A stretch of 64,000 nt of DNA from Methylobacterium sp. CB376 (GTDB taxonomy: Bacteria; Pseudomonadota; Alphaproteobacteria; Rhizobiales; Beijerinckiaceae), in NCBI RefSeq assembly GCF_029714205.1, contig NZ_CP121648.1, positions 3,490,001-3,554,000 of the forward strand, read 5' to 3'. Positions 35,580 to 44,744 of this stretch are shown piece after piece; position 1 is the first letter of the stretch; each line of letters starts with the position of its first letter. The translations under genes were made by a program, and so were the position numbers. The notes under the pieces are model-generated. The model was not told where the DNA came from. It made no database searches and saw nothing but the letters and a program-made list of their open reading frames with translations.

Positions 35580-36989
35580 ATGACGGAGATCCGGCACCTC
35601 GACGGGGCGGCCCTGGCGGCGCGCTACAGCGACGGCGCGCTCTCGCCGCGGGAGGTGGTGGCGGACAGCCTCGCCCGGATCGCGGCGCACGAGCCCGCCA
35701 TCAACGCCTTCGTCCTGGTCGACGCGGAGGCGGCCCTGGCGCGGGCCGCCGAGTCGGAGGCCCGCTGGCGCGCCGGCACCCCGCGCGGCCCCCTGGACGG
35801 GATCCCGGTCACGATCAAGGACAACATCGCCTGGGCGGGCCATCCGATGCGGCGCGGCTCGCCCACGACCTCGCCGGAGCCCCTCGCCGCGAGCGCGCCC
35901 GCGACCGAGCGCCTGCTCGAGGCGGGCGCGATCCCGCTCGGCAAGACGACGATGCCGGAATTCGGCTGGAAGGGCCTCGGCGACTCGACCCTGACCGGCC
36001 CGACCCGCAATCCCTGGGACCTGTCCCGCACCACGGGAGGCTCCTCGGCCGGGGCCGCGGCGGCGGCGGCGCTCGATCTCGGCCTCGCGCATCTGGGCAC
36101 GGACGGGGCGGGCTCGATCCGCATCCCGGCCGCCTTCTGCGGCGTCTTCGGGCTGAAACCCTCCTACGGGCGGGTGCCGGCCTACCCGCCCTCCCCGTTC
36201 GGGCCGGTGGCGCATCTCGGCCCGCTCGCGCGGCGGGTCTCCGACGCGGCGCTGATGCTGCGGGCGATCGCGCGGCCCGACGCGCGCGACATGCTGGCCT
36301 GGCTCTCGGAGCCGCCGGATTACGCGGCCGGCCTCGCGGCGGGCGTGCGCGGCCTGCGGATCGCCTGGAGCCCGCGGCTCGGCTACGCGGCGCGGGTCGA
36401 CCCGGAGGTCGAGGCGCTGACCGCGCGGGCGGCATCCGCCTTCGCGGAGCTCGGCGCGACCGTGGAGGAGGCGGATCCGGGCTTCGCCGACCCGGTCGAG
36501 ACGCTCAACGGCATCTGGCTCGTCGGCGCCTGGAGCGTGCTGCGCACCATCCCGGAGGCGCAGCGCGGGGCGGTCGAGCCGGCCCTGCGCGCGGCGGCCG
36601 AGCGCGGCAGCCGGATCTCGGCGCCGGATTTCCTGGCCGCGCTCAACGCGCGGGCCGCGATCTTCACCGCGATGGCGCGGTTCCACGCCCGCTACGACCT
36701 GCTGCTGACCCCCGCGGTGGCCGTGCCCGCGCTCCCGGTCGGGCGGCTCACGCCGGCGGACGGGAGCGAGGGCGACGACTGGCTCGCCTGGACGCCGTTC
36801 TCCTACCCGTTCAACCTCACCGGTCAGCCGGCGGCGAGCGTGCCCTGCGGTCTCAGCGCGGCGGGGCTCCCGGTCGGGCTGCAGATCGTCGGCCCGATGG
36901 GCGAGGACGCGCGGGTGCTGGCGGCGGCGCGGGCCTTCGAGGCGGCGCGGCCCTGGCCCGCGATCGAGGCGCCGCGCCCCGCGCCGTGA
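35580..36989 (+). CDS. Amidase (amidase signature family)
   Basis: A 469-residue amidohydrolase with the Ser-cisSer-Lys triad. The catalytic lysine is in GIPVTIKDNIAWAG near residue 80. The serine-rich signature is RTTGGSSAGAAAAAALDLG with DGAGSIRIPAAFCGVFGLKP after it (about residues 150-195). Length is normal. The start ATG at 35580 is preceded by GGGAGCAGGGT. The substrate is unknown; members hydrolyse small amides or act as GatA-like subunits, and the absence of gatB/gatC nearby argues for a stand-alone amidase. It overlaps the next gene (GTGA). Confidence 0.88.
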   Translation: MTEIRHLDGAALAARYSDGALSPREVVADSLARIAAHEPAINAFVLVDAEAALARAAESEARWRAGTPRGPLDGIPVTIKDNIAWAGHPMRRGSPTTSPEPLAASAPATERLLEAGAIPLGKTTMPEFGWKGLGDSTLTGPTRNPWDLSRTTGGSSAGAAAAAALDLGLAHLGTDGAGSIRIPAAFCGVFGLKPSYGRVPAYPPSPFGPVAHLGPLARRVSDAALMLRAIARPDARDMLAWLSEPPDYAAGLAAGVRGLRIAWSPRLGYAARVDPEVEALTARAASAFAELGATVEEADPGFADPVETLNGIWLVGAWSVLRTIPEAQRGAVEPALRAAAERGSRISAPDFLAALNARAAIFTAMARFHARYDLLLTPAVAVPALPVGRLTPADGSEGDDWLAWTPFSYPFNLTGQPAASVPCGLSAAGLPVGLQIVGPMGEDARVLAAARAFEAARPWPAIEAPRPAP

Positions 36990-37516
36990 GCGTCGACGCC
37001 CCGCCCCGCTGGCTCTGCGACGAGATGCTGGGGCGGCTCGCGCGCCTGCTGCGCGCGGCGGGCCACGACGCGCGGCTCGCCGCGCCGGGCACGCCCGACC
37101 GCGACCTCCTGGCGCTCGCGGCCGCGGAGGAGAGGATCCTCCTCACCCGCGACCGGCGCCTCGCCCGGGAGGCGCGGGCACGCGCGCTCCTGATCCGGGA
37201 GGAGCGGCCGGAGGCGCAGGCCCGGCAGCTGTCGCGGCTGCGCGCGATCGACTGGCACCTCGCCCGCTTCAGCCGCTGCCTGGTCGACAACGCCCCGTTG
37301 CGAGCGGCCCCGGCCGAGGAGGTTGCCGCCCTGCCGGCGGCGGCGCGGGCCGGACCCGGCCCGTTCCGGGCCTGCCCGTCCTGCGGGCGCCTCTACTGGC
37401 CCGGCAGCCACGTGCGGCGGATGCTGGACCGGCTCGACCGGCTCGCGGGCGACGCGGCCGTGGAGCGCGCCGAGGAGGCCCCCCTCACCAGCCGATCGTG
37501 CCCGGCCCGCCCTTGA
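36986..37516 (+). CDS. Mut7-C RNase-domain protein with zinc ribbon
   Basis: A 176-residue protein of the Mut7-C (DUF82) family, a PIN-like ribonuclease fold. The N-terminal part reads RWLCDEMLGRLARLLRAAG with the acidic DEM start, and DRDLLALAAAEERILLTRDR contributes further acidic residues. The C-terminus has a half zinc ribbon, CPSCGRLYWPGSH. The GTG start overlaps the amidase stop by four bases. The 3' end overlaps the convergent DUF427 gene by 32 bases, which is unusual but possible with overlapping tails. RNA targets are not known. Confidence 0.85.
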   Translation: MSVDAPPRWLCDEMLGRLARLLRAAGHDARLAAPGTPDRDLLALAAAEERILLTRDRRLAREARARALLIREERPEAQARQLSRLRAIDWHLARFSRCLVDNAPLRAAPAEEVAALPAAARAGPGPFRACPSCGRLYWPGSHVRRMLDRLDRLAGDAAVERAEEAPLTSRSCPARP

Positions 37517-37979
37517 ACGGCCCGACCACCGCGCCGGTGATCCAGCCGCCGTAGAAGCCGCCGGGCTGGGGCGTCACCCGCTCGTCGCCGACGAAGCAGG
37601 CCTCCATGGGGCCGGCGTAGAAGGCGAGGTAGTGGGCGATCGGCCGGAATCCCGGCATCGGCGCCGGGTAGGCCCAGGCCGCGCCCGGGACGGTGCGGCC
37701 GCCGGCCGTCACGTCGTGCAGGACGGCGCGCCCCTTCCACTCGCACAGGCTGGCGGGCCGGGGCGGGCCGAGCACGCCCGGCAGGACCGAGTCGGGCGGG
37801 AAGTAGTAGGTCGGCGGATGGCTGGTTTCCAGCACGCGGAACCCGGCCCGGGTCTGCGCGATGGTGATTCCGCCGAGGACGACGGCGAGGCGCTCGGCCA
37901 CGGGCTCCAGGCGCGGCGGGCGCGGGTAGGCCCAGACGCTCTCCTGGCCCGGGCCCGGGGGGATCGGCTGCGGCGGCAT
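37485..37979 (-). CDS. DUF427 domain protein
   Basis: A 164-residue protein of the DUF427 family, a small beta-rich fold of unclear function. Recognisable blocks are RVLETSHPPTYYFPPDSV, CEWKGRAVLHDVTAGG and AWAYPAPMPGFRPIAHYLAF, followed by the tail PQPGGFYGGWITGAVVGPFK. The double appearance of aromatic and Pro residues (YYFPP, WAYP) is characteristic. ATG at 37979. It converges with and overlaps the Mut7-C gene by 32 bases. No catalytic role can be assigned. Confidence 0.85.
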   Translation of the reverse strand: MPPQPIPPGPGQESVWAYPRPPRLEPVAERLAVVLGGITIAQTRAGFRVLETSHPPTYYFPPDSVLPGVLGPPRPASLCEWKGRAVLHDVTAGGRTVPGAAWAYPAPMPGFRPIAHYLAFYAGPMEACFVGDERVTPQPGGFYGGWITGAVVGPFKGGPGTIGW

Positions 37980-38204
37980 GCGGGCCTCCTCTCGCCCGGG
38001 AGGATGCGCCGGCCCCGCGCCGCCGGCCCCGCGTCACGATGCCCGAGGCTTCGGCCGCCGAGGCCCCTGCCTCCGCCCCGAACCCCCTGCCTCGGCCCCG
38101 GGGCATTTGCCTCGGCGGCCGCCACGCGGTTTATGGCCTCGCCCCCGTCGCGGGCCCGACCCGCGCGGCGGGAGGCTGCGCCGCCGCTTCCGGAGAGCCG
38201 AACC

Positions 38205-38957
38205 GTGACCGACACCGCCCACGCGCTGTTCCTCGACTTTGACGGCACCCTCGTCGACATCGCTCCCCGGCCCGACGCGGTCGTCGTGCCGCCGGCGCTG
38301 CCGCCCGCCCTCGCGGCCCTGCGGGCGCGGCTCGGCGGCGCGCTCGCCATCGTGACCGGCCGGCCGATCGCGACCATCGACGGGTTCCTGGCGCCCGAGC
38401 GCTTCGACGTGGGCGGGCTGCACGGGGTGGAGATGCGGCGGGGCGACGCCGTCGCGGGCTGCGAGCCCGCCGCCCACCCCTCCCTGCGCGCGGGGGTCGA
38501 GGCGCTGAAGCGGCAGGCCGCCGCACTCGATCGGGTGCTGATCGAGGACAAGGGGTGCTCGGTGGCGGTGCATTGGCGCCTCGCCACGCCGGGCGACGCG
38601 GACCGGGCGCAGGCGGCGGTGGAGCGGCTGGCGGCCGATCTCGGCAGCGCCTACCGGCTGCAGCTCGGCAAGGCGGTGGGCGAGATCCTGCCCGCCAGCG
38701 CCACCAAGGGCCACGCCATCCGGCAGTTCCAGGAGCGGCCGCCCTATGCGGGGCGCCGCGCCGTCTTCCTCGGCGACGACCTCACGGACGAGAAGGCCTT
38801 CGCGACCGTGAACGCGGATGGCGGCATCAGCGTGCGCGTCGGCGGCGGCGAGACGATCGCGCAGCGCCGGCTCGCCGCCCCGGAGGACGTGCGGGCGCTC
38901 GTCCTGCGCTGGGCCGAGGGCGCGCCCGTCGATCCGGACAGCCTGCCGCGGGCGTGA
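38205..38957 (+). CDS. otsB: Trehalose-6-phosphate phosphatase
   Basis: A 250-residue HAD-superfamily phosphatase that removes phosphate from trehalose 6-phosphate. Motif I is FLDFDGTLVDIAPRPDAV with the nucleophilic Asp, motif II IVTGRPIATID, the cap segment GLHGVEMRRGD, and motif IV FLGDDLTDEKAF. Length matches OtsB. The start is GTG at 38205. No otsA is in the window, so synthase supply must come from elsewhere. The 225 bases between it and the divergent DUF427 gene hold no obvious gene. Confidence 0.92.
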   Translation: MTDTAHALFLDFDGTLVDIAPRPDAVVVPPALPPALAALRARLGGALAIVTGRPIATIDGFLAPERFDVGGLHGVEMRRGDAVAGCEPAAHPSLRAGVEALKRQAAALDRVLIEDKGCSVAVHWRLATPGDADRAQAAVERLAADLGSAYRLQLGKAVGEILPASATKGHAIRQFQERPPYAGRRAVFLGDDLTDEKAFATVNADGGISVRVGGGETIAQRRLAAPEDVRALVLRWAEGAPVDPDSLPRA

Positions 38958-39032
38958 CCCCGGCCTCTCGGCAGCGGCGGGCGGGCGTGCTAACCCGGCC
39001 CTCCGTTCGTGACACGAGGACCCTTGTCCGCG

Positions 39033-39455
39033 ATGCGCCCCTCCTCCCTCCTCCGTGCCGGAGCCCTGTTGATCGCCATGAGCAGCGCCGCCTCCTCCGC
39101 CGATTTCGTCACCACCGCCTCGGGCCTGAAGTACAAGGACGACGTGGTCGGCACCGGGCCGCAGCCCCAGGCCGGCCAGAGGGTCAGCGTGCACTACACG
39201 GGCTGGCTCGATGACAAGGGCCGCAAGGGGAAGAAGTTCGACAGCTCGGTCGATCGCGGCCAGCCGCTGGAATTCGCGGTCGGCACCGGCCAGGTCATCA
39301 AGGGCTGGGACGAGGGCCTCTCGACCATGAAGGTCGGCGGCAAGCGCACCCTCCTGATCCCGCCGGATCTCGGCTACGGCGCGCGCGGCGCCGGCGGCGT
39401 CATCCCGCCGAACGCGACCCTGATCTTCGACGTCGAGCTGCTCGGCGTGCGCTGA
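39033..39455 (+). CDS. Exported FKBP-type peptidyl-prolyl isomerase
   Basis: A 140-residue periplasmic proline isomerase. The signal peptide ([20 protein letters not shown]) is followed by one FKBP domain with [40 protein letters not shown] and [19 protein letters not shown], all key pocket residues present. Alternative in-frame starts exist at GTG 39009 and TTG 39024; the ATG at 39033 begins the signal peptide. It is followed by a GC-rich hairpin (39465-39494) and then almost 500 bases without a gene. Confidence 0.9.
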   Translation: MRPSSLLRAGALLIAMSSAASSADFVTTASGLKYKDDVVGTGPQPQAGQRVSVHYTGWLDDKGRKGKKFDSSVDRGQPLEFAVGTGQVIKGWDEGLSTMKVGGKRTLLIPPDLGYGARGAGGVIPPNATLIFDVELLGVR

Positions 39456-39464
39456 GGCGCGCCG

Positions 39465-39494
39465 CCGGCCGCCCGCCGCGGCGCGGGCGGCCGG
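39465..39494 (+). terminator. GC-rich hairpin after the FKBP gene
   Basis: CCGGCCGCCCG (39465-39475) pairs with CGGGCGGCCGG (39484-39494) across an 8-base loop, 10 bases after the stop. No T-run follows, so it may act with Rho or protect the 3' end. The rest of the gap to 39946 holds no recognisable gene; it is less GC-rich after 39600. Confidence 0.45.
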
Positions 39495-39946
39495 CCCGGG
39501 ATCGCCCGCCGCTCGCGACGTCCCGCGCCGGCGCCGCCCTTCGCGGCAGACCGGGACCGCCGCATCTCGGCCGGCGCAGCCATCTCGGTCCGACGGCCTC
39601 CAGCGTTTTACTTTCGCTTAACTTTTGCCGATCGTCCGCGCGGCCCGCACGATTGCGCCCTCGGAGCACCGGGACAGCGACCCGACGGCAAGAGATCTTC
39701 TGCTCATTTCATACGCTTTCCGGAAGTGATCTTCCGGACAGCGTCTGCCAAGCCCGCGCGGCGCTTGAGCGAAGCCGACATCCGCATTGCCGAAATGGGA
39801 GATGGCGAAGCAATCAGCCGGATGTCGTATCACGTGATATTTGCCTCACTGTCGCGCCGATCTTCGCCGCGCACTGTGGCGGCCTTGCCACAGACGACTC
39901 GCTTCGGGTGATCTAACCTTACGTCAGTCTCGTCGGAGAGCCTGCC

Positions 39947-40714
39947 GTGAACAGGGTTGCTGCTTCCGGATTGCTGGCCGTGCTCGCCGCCACGGGCGCG
40001 CAGGCCGCCGATCTACCTCGCCGCGCGGCGCCGCCGGTCGTCGCGCCCGTGCCGACCTTCACCTGGACGGGCGCGTATTTCGGCGCGAACGTCGCGGGCC
40101 TCGTGGACGGGAATTTCCTGCTGCGGAGCCTCGCTCCCCTGCCCGGCGCGGCGTCGCGCCCCTCGGCGGGCGGGTTCGTGGCGGGGGGGACGGTCGGGTA
40201 CAATTACCAGTTCGCGCCCGAGAACGGATTCGTCGCCGGCCTCGAGGGCGATATCGGCTACAGCGGCGTCCGGCACACCGGCATCATCGCCGCGGCGGGT
40301 CTGGGCACCGCGAATGGCCGCCTGCAGACGGACACGTACCACGCCACGATCCGCGGGCGGATCGGTTACGCCTGGGGCCCGGTCCTGGTCTACGCCACGG
40401 GCGGCTGGGCCTTCACGGAATTCAACGCCGAGGGCGTCGCGGCGACGCAGCGGTTCGGTCTCGGCGCCGGCCGGCCGTTCGTCGGGGCCTTCGCGGGCCC
40501 GGTCCGCCGCTCGATCCCGCTCGACGGCTACACGGTGGGCGGCGGCGTCGCCTACAAGATCACGCCGGACTGGTCGCTCAAGGCCGAGTATCTCTTCGCG
40601 GAGCTCGACCGGAGGGTGGCGTTCCGGGCCGGAGGAACGCCGGTGCGGGCGCGGGTCGGCCTCGACGCGCACCTGATGCGGATCGGCGCCGACTACCGGT
40701 TCAGCCTGTTCTGA
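39947..40714 (+). CDS. Outer-membrane beta-barrel protein (Omp25/31-like)
   Basis: A 255-residue outer-membrane protein. The signal peptide ends GAQAADLP. The family opening is FTWTGAYFGANVAG, followed by alternating beta strands with GGTVGYNYQFAPENGFVAGL, YHATIRGRIGYAWGPVLVYA and WSLKAEYLFAEL. It ends MRIGADYRFSLF, with the terminal aromatic typical of BAM substrates. The start is GTG at 39947. The family is common in Rhizobiales; porin activity is not established. Confidence 0.88.
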   Translation: MNRVAASGLLAVLAATGAQAADLPRRAAPPVVAPVPTFTWTGAYFGANVAGLVDGNFLLRSLAPLPGAASRPSAGGFVAGGTVGYNYQFAPENGFVAGLEGDIGYSGVRHTGIIAAAGLGTANGRLQTDTYHATIRGRIGYAWGPVLVYATGGWAFTEFNAEGVAATQRFGLGAGRPFVGAFAGPVRRSIPLDGYTVGGGVAYKITPDWSLKAEYLFAELDRRVAFRAGGTPVRARVGLDAHLMRIGADYRFSLF

Positions 40715-40769
40715 GCCGAGGTGCGGATCGCGGCGCGGGCCCGGCTCGTAGGGAGGGGGAGCCCCCGCC

Positions 40770-41495
40770 TCACACCTCCAGCCATTCCCGCCGCACGGCC
40801 TCGTCGGCCATCAGCGCGGCGGGCGTGCCCTCGAAGACGACGCGGCCGTGGCCCATCACGTAGAGCCGCCGCGACAGCTTCAGGGCGATCGTCAGCTTCT
40901 GCTCGACCAGGAGAACGGAGACGCCCCGGGCCGCGATCTCGGCGACGAGCTCGCCGACGCGCGCCACCATCTGGGGCGAGAGCCCCTCCGTCGGCTCGTC
41001 GATCATGATCAGCTCGGGATTGCCCATCAGGGTGCGGCAGATGGTGAGCATCTGCTGCTCGCCCCCCGACAGCACGCCCCCCGGCGTGTCGATGCGCTCC
41101 TCGAGCCGCGGGAAGAGCCGGAAGATGTCGGCCTCGGTCCAGCGCGCGCCCGAGCCCGCCTTCTCGCCGAGGGCGAGGTTCTGGCGCACCGTGAGCTTGG
41201 GGAAGATCGCCCGCTCCTCCGGCACGTAGCCGAGGCCGCGGCGCGCGACGAGGTGGGGTTTCAGCCCGGCGATCGGCCGGCCCTTGAAGCGGATCGTGCC
41301 GCGCGGGGCGACATCCCCCATGATGGCCTTCAGGGTCGTCGAGCGGCCGACCCCGTTGCGGCCGAGGATCGAGACGATCTCCCCCGCCCCGACCGTGAAG
41401 CTCACGCCCTGCAGGATGTGGCTCTTGCCGTAATAGGCGTGCAGGTCCTCGACCTCGAGCAGGGCCGGGCCGGGCGGCGAGGCGGCGGCGCTCAT
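40770..41495 (-). CDS. livF: Branched-chain amino-acid-type ABC transporter ATPase LivF
   Basis: A 241-residue ATPase of the HAAT importer family. Walker A reads SILGRNGVGRST, with Arg for Lys in the GK[ST] position. The Q-loop region is GYVPEERAIFPKLTV, the signature LSGGEQQMLTICRTL, and Walker B ELIMIDEPTEGLSPQMV. The Walker A lysine-to-arginine change is unusual, since this residue normally contacts the phosphate. The gene is last in a five-gene set and overlaps livG by four bases. Confidence 0.9.
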   Translation of the reverse strand: MSAAASPPGPALLEVEDLHAYYGKSHILQGVSFTVGAGEIVSILGRNGVGRSTTLKAIMGDVAPRGTIRFKGRPIAGLKPHLVARRGLGYVPEERAIFPKLTVRQNLALGEKAGSGARWTEADIFRLFPRLEERIDTPGGVLSGGEQQMLTICRTLMGNPELIMIDEPTEGLSPQMVARVGELVAEIAARGVSVLLVEQKLTIALKLSRRLYVMGHGRVVFEGTPAALMADEAVRREWLEV

Positions 41496-42241
41496 GCGGC
41501 GACCCCCAGATAGGCTTCCTGCACGGCGCGATTGCCCCGGATGCGGGCCGGCGTGTCGGTGGCGATGAGGCGGCCGTAGACGAGCACCGAGATGCGGTCG
41601 GCGAGGCCGAACACCACCGCCATGTCGTGCTCGACCATCAGCAGGGTGCGCCCGGCCGTGACCTCGCGGATCAGCGCGGTGGCGTGCTCGCTCTCGCTGT
41701 GGCTCATGCCGGCCATGGGCTCGTCGAGCAGGATCACCCGGGCGTCGCTCGCGATGCTGATGCCGATCTCTAGGGCCCGCTGCTCCGCGTAGGCGAGCAT
41801 GCCGGCCGGCATCGCGGCGCGGTGGCCGAGGCGGATGCTGTCGAGGATCGCCGCCGTGCGGTCGGCGACGCCCGGCAGGCGCTCGGCGCTGCGCCAGAAG
41901 ACCGGCCGGTGGCCCATGGCGCGCAGCACCGCGCAGCGCACGTTCTCCCAGACGGTGAGCTTGGGGAAGATGTTGGTGACCTGGAAGCTGCGCGCGAGGC
42001 CGCGCCGGTTGATGGCGGCGGGCCGCGCCCCGGTGATGTCGGCGCCCTCCAGCCGGATGGTGCCGCTCGTCGGGGCGAGGCGGCCGCTGATCAGGTTGAA
42101 CAGGGTCGACTTGCCGGCCCCGTTCGGTCCGATGATGGCGTGGCGCTCGCCCGCCGGGACGGCGAGGTCGATGCCCGCGATGATCTGCGTCGGCCCGAAG
42201 GACTTGGTGACGCCGGCGAGTTCGAGGGCGGGCGCGCTCAT
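41492..42241 (-). CDS. livG: Branched-chain amino-acid-type ABC transporter ATPase LivG
   Basis: A 249-residue ATPase with HAIIGPNGAGKSTLFNLISG (Walker A), the Q-loop region LARSFQVTNIFPKLTV, a reduced signature MLAYAEQRALEIGISIA (LAYAEQ in place of LSGGQ) and Walker B ARVILLDEPMAGMSHSES. The degenerate signature is common among LivG-like members of this group. It overlaps both neighbours by four bases. Together with LivF it powers import through LivH and LivM. Confidence 0.9.
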   Translation of the reverse strand: MSAPALELAGVTKSFGPTQIIAGIDLAVPAGERHAIIGPNGAGKSTLFNLISGRLAPTSGTIRLEGADITGARPAAINRRGLARSFQVTNIFPKLTVWENVRCAVLRAMGHRPVFWRSAERLPGVADRTAAILDSIRLGHRAAMPAGMLAYAEQRALEIGISIASDARVILLDEPMAGMSHSESEHATALIREVTAGRTLLMVEHDMAVVFGLADRISVLVYGRLIATDTPARIRGNRAVQEAYLGVAA

Positions 42242-43566
42242 CGGGAGGCGGCCTCCGGACCGGCCGGCGCGGCCTCGTGCCACGCGGCCGCCACGCGGGG
42301 GGACGCGGCGCGCAGGCCGAGGATGCCCGCCGCGAGGGCGGCCGCGGCGAGGAGCCAGGGCAGTGGCGAGGCGACGTCGAGGGCGAGGCCGAACAGGCGC
42401 AGGGCGCTGCCCTCGCCGGCCTTCACGAGGGCGTGGAAGCTCATCTCGATCAGGCCGATCAGGCCGAGGACCAGCGCGAGCGCGGGCGGCAGGGCGAGGG
42501 CGTAGGCCGGCAGGAGCCGGTGGGCGGTGCCGGCGCGCAGCAGGGGACCGTGCATCAGGGCGAGCCCGGCGAGGCCGCCCGGGGCGAACATCACGATCGC
42601 GATGAACAGGAGCCCGAAATACAGCTGCCAGACCTCGGTCAGGTCGGAGAGCGACACCTGCAGGATCGTCACCACCACGGCGCCGATCACCGGCCCGACG
42701 AAGTGGCCGATGCCGCCGATGAAGGCGGCGAGCAGCACCACCCCCGACTGGTTGAGGCTGAGATACGAGACGTTGACGATCTCGAAGTTGATGGCCGCGA
42801 GCGCCCCCGCCACGCCCGCGAAGCCGGCCGAGAGGCAGAAGGCGATCAGGCGCACGGTGCGGGGCTCGTAGCCGATGAACTCGACCCGCTCCGGGTTCTC
42901 CCGCACGGCGTTGCACAGCCGCCCGAGCGGCGTCCGGGTGATCCCGTACATCAGCAGGGCGCAGATCAGGCACCAGCCGGCGATCAGGTAGTAGACCTGG
43001 ATCTGCGGCCCGAAGCTGAGGTCGAACAGGCGCAGCATCTTGGTGCGGTTGGTGGTGACGCCCTCCTCGCCGCCGAAGAAGCTGTGCAGGATGTGCGAGC
43101 CCGAGGCGACGAGTTCGGCGAGGCCGAGCGAGATCATCGCGAAGACGGTGCCGGCGCGCCGCGTCGAGACCGCCCCGAAGACGAGGCCGAATCCGAGCCC
43201 GGTCGCCGCGCCGACGAGCGGCATGACCGCGAGGGGGATGGGCAGGCGCCCGGCCGCGACGGCGTTCATGGCGTGGACCGTGAAGAACGCGCCGAGCCCG
43301 TAATAGACCGCGTGCCCGAAGGAGAGCAGCCCGGTCTGGCCGAGCAGCATGTTGTAGGACAGGGCGAACACGATCGCGATGCCCATCAGGCTCAGCATCG
43401 TGAGGGCGGTGCCGCCGGAGAAGACCTGCGGGGCGGCCGCGAGGATCGCGGCGGCGGCGAGCCAGGGGGCGACCCGGCCGAGCAGGCCGCGGCGCGGCGG
43501 CGCCGCCGCGGCGGCCGGCCGGCCCGCGGCCCAGTCGGGGGCGGCGCCGTGAGCGAGATCGGTCAT
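42238..43566 (-). CDS. livM: Branched-chain amino-acid-type ABC transporter permease LivM
   Basis: A 442-residue inner-membrane permease. The LivM core includes LSYNMLLGQTGLLSFGHAVY, the EAA-like region TPLGRLCNAVRENPERVEFI and IGGIGHFVGPVIGAVVVTIL. It is longer than a minimal LivM (about 320 residues). The extra 110 C-terminal residues contain two or more further hydrophobic segments (ALALPPALALVLGLIGLIEM, LPWLLAAAALAAGILGL), seen in several proteobacterial members. The ATG overlaps the livH stop by four bases. Confidence 0.9.
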   Translation of the reverse strand: MTDLAHGAAPDWAAGRPAAAAAPPRRGLLGRVAPWLAAAAILAAAPQVFSGGTALTMLSLMGIAIVFALSYNMLLGQTGLLSFGHAVYYGLGAFFTVHAMNAVAAGRLPIPLAVMPLVGAATGLGFGLVFGAVSTRRAGTVFAMISLGLAELVASGSHILHSFFGGEEGVTTNRTKMLRLFDLSFGPQIQVYYLIAGWCLICALLMYGITRTPLGRLCNAVRENPERVEFIGYEPRTVRLIAFCLSAGFAGVAGALAAINFEIVNVSYLSLNQSGVVLLAAFIGGIGHFVGPVIGAVVVTILQVSLSDLTEVWQLYFGLLFIAIVMFAPGGLAGLALMHGPLLRAGTAHRLLPAYALALPPALALVLGLIGLIEMSFHALVKAGEGSALRLFGLALDVASPLPWLLAAAALAAGILGLRAASPRVAAAWHEAAPAGPEAASR

Positions 43567-44516
43567 GCTTCGCGGTTCCCGAGCAGCCCGGTCGGTCGCA
43601 CGATCAGCACGATCACGAGCAGGAGGTAGGGGATCACCGGCCCGACCTGCGCGATCGTGACCGTCCAGAGGTCGCCGAGCACCCCGGCCCCCGGCGCCGC
43701 CGCGATCCCGAGCGCGGCGGCCACGCTCGCCGGCGAGACGTCGAGGGAGACCGCGAAGGTCTGGACGAGGCCGATCAGCAGGGAGGCCACGAAGGCGCCG
43801 GTGAGCGAGCCGAGCCCGCCCACCACCACGACCACGAACAGGATCGGGCCGAGCAGGCCCGCCATGTTCGCCTGGGTGACCAGGGCCGGCCCCGCGATGA
43901 CCCCCGCCACCGCCGCGAGCCCGGTGCCGATGCCGAAGACCAGCATGAAGACCTTGGCGACGTCGTGGCCGAGCATCGCCACCATGCTCGGATGGGTCAG
44001 CGCCGCCTGGATGATCAGCCCGATCCGGGTGCGGGTCAGGACGAGGAGCAGCCCGGCGAAGATCGTCACCGAGACGACCAGCATGAACAGCTTGTAGGCC
44101 GGGTAGTTGGTGTCGAAGATGGTGAAGGCGGGAAAATCCAGGAGCGCCGGGACCCGGTAATCGACCGGCAGCTTGCCCCAGACCATCTGCACCGCCTCCT
44201 CGATGACGTAGGCGAGGCCGAAGGTGAAGAGGAGTTCGGGGACGTGGCCGTGCCGGTGCACGTTGCGCAGGCCGAAGCGCTCGATCAGCGCCCCGATGCC
44301 GCCGACCGCCAGGGGTGCCACCACGAGCCCGACCCAGAAGCCGGTGAAGCGGCTGATCTGATAGCCGAAGAACGCGCCGAGCATGTAGAAGCTCGCATGC
44401 GCGAAGTTGAGCACGCCCATCATGCTGAAGATGAGCGTCAACCCGCTCGCCATCAGGAACAGCAGCATGCCGTAGAGCACGCCGTTCAGAGTCGAGACGA
44501 TGAGAAGTTCGAGCAA
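43563..44516 (-). CDS. livH: Branched-chain amino-acid-type ABC transporter permease LivH
   Basis: A 317-residue membrane permease starting at TTG (44516), which follows AGGAG at proper spacing and gives LELLIVSTLNGVLYGMLLFL. In-frame sequence further upstream is Arg/Pro-rich and looks non-coding. The conserved GLTLIFSMMGVLNFAHASFY block near residue 27 and TRIGLIIQAALTHPSMVAML are typical of the LivH fold. About eight membrane segments are visible. The gene follows the binding protein by 228 bases that hold no gene. Confidence 0.9.
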   Translation of the reverse strand: MLELLIVSTLNGVLYGMLLFLMASGLTLIFSMMGVLNFAHASFYMLGAFFGYQISRFTGFWVGLVVAPLAVGGIGALIERFGLRNVHRHGHVPELLFTFGLAYVIEEAVQMVWGKLPVDYRVPALLDFPAFTIFDTNYPAYKLFMLVVSVTIFAGLLLVLTRTRIGLIIQAALTHPSMVAMLGHDVAKVFMLVFGIGTGLAAVAGVIAGPALVTQANMAGLLGPILFVVVVVGGLGSLTGAFVASLLIGLVQTFAVSLDVSPASVAAALGIAAAPGAGVLGDLWTVTIAQVGPVIPYLLLVIVLIVRPTGLLGNREA

Positions 44517-44744
44517 ACTGCGATCTCCTGCAGCGCGGTCGCGGCTCTTCGCGGGGTCACCATGCGCTCGCGGCAGCGCCCGCCGCGGGGATGGGCGGAG
44601 GCGGGCACGCGGTCTCCCCCGCCGCCGCCGCGTCCATCGCCGCGCGGGCGGGGCGGGCCGCGAGACCTCGCCCCTGCGCCGCGCGACGCTCGCTCCCGAG
44701 GGGCCGTCGCGCAAGGCCGACGACCGCCTCCCGACCTTCCGCCC

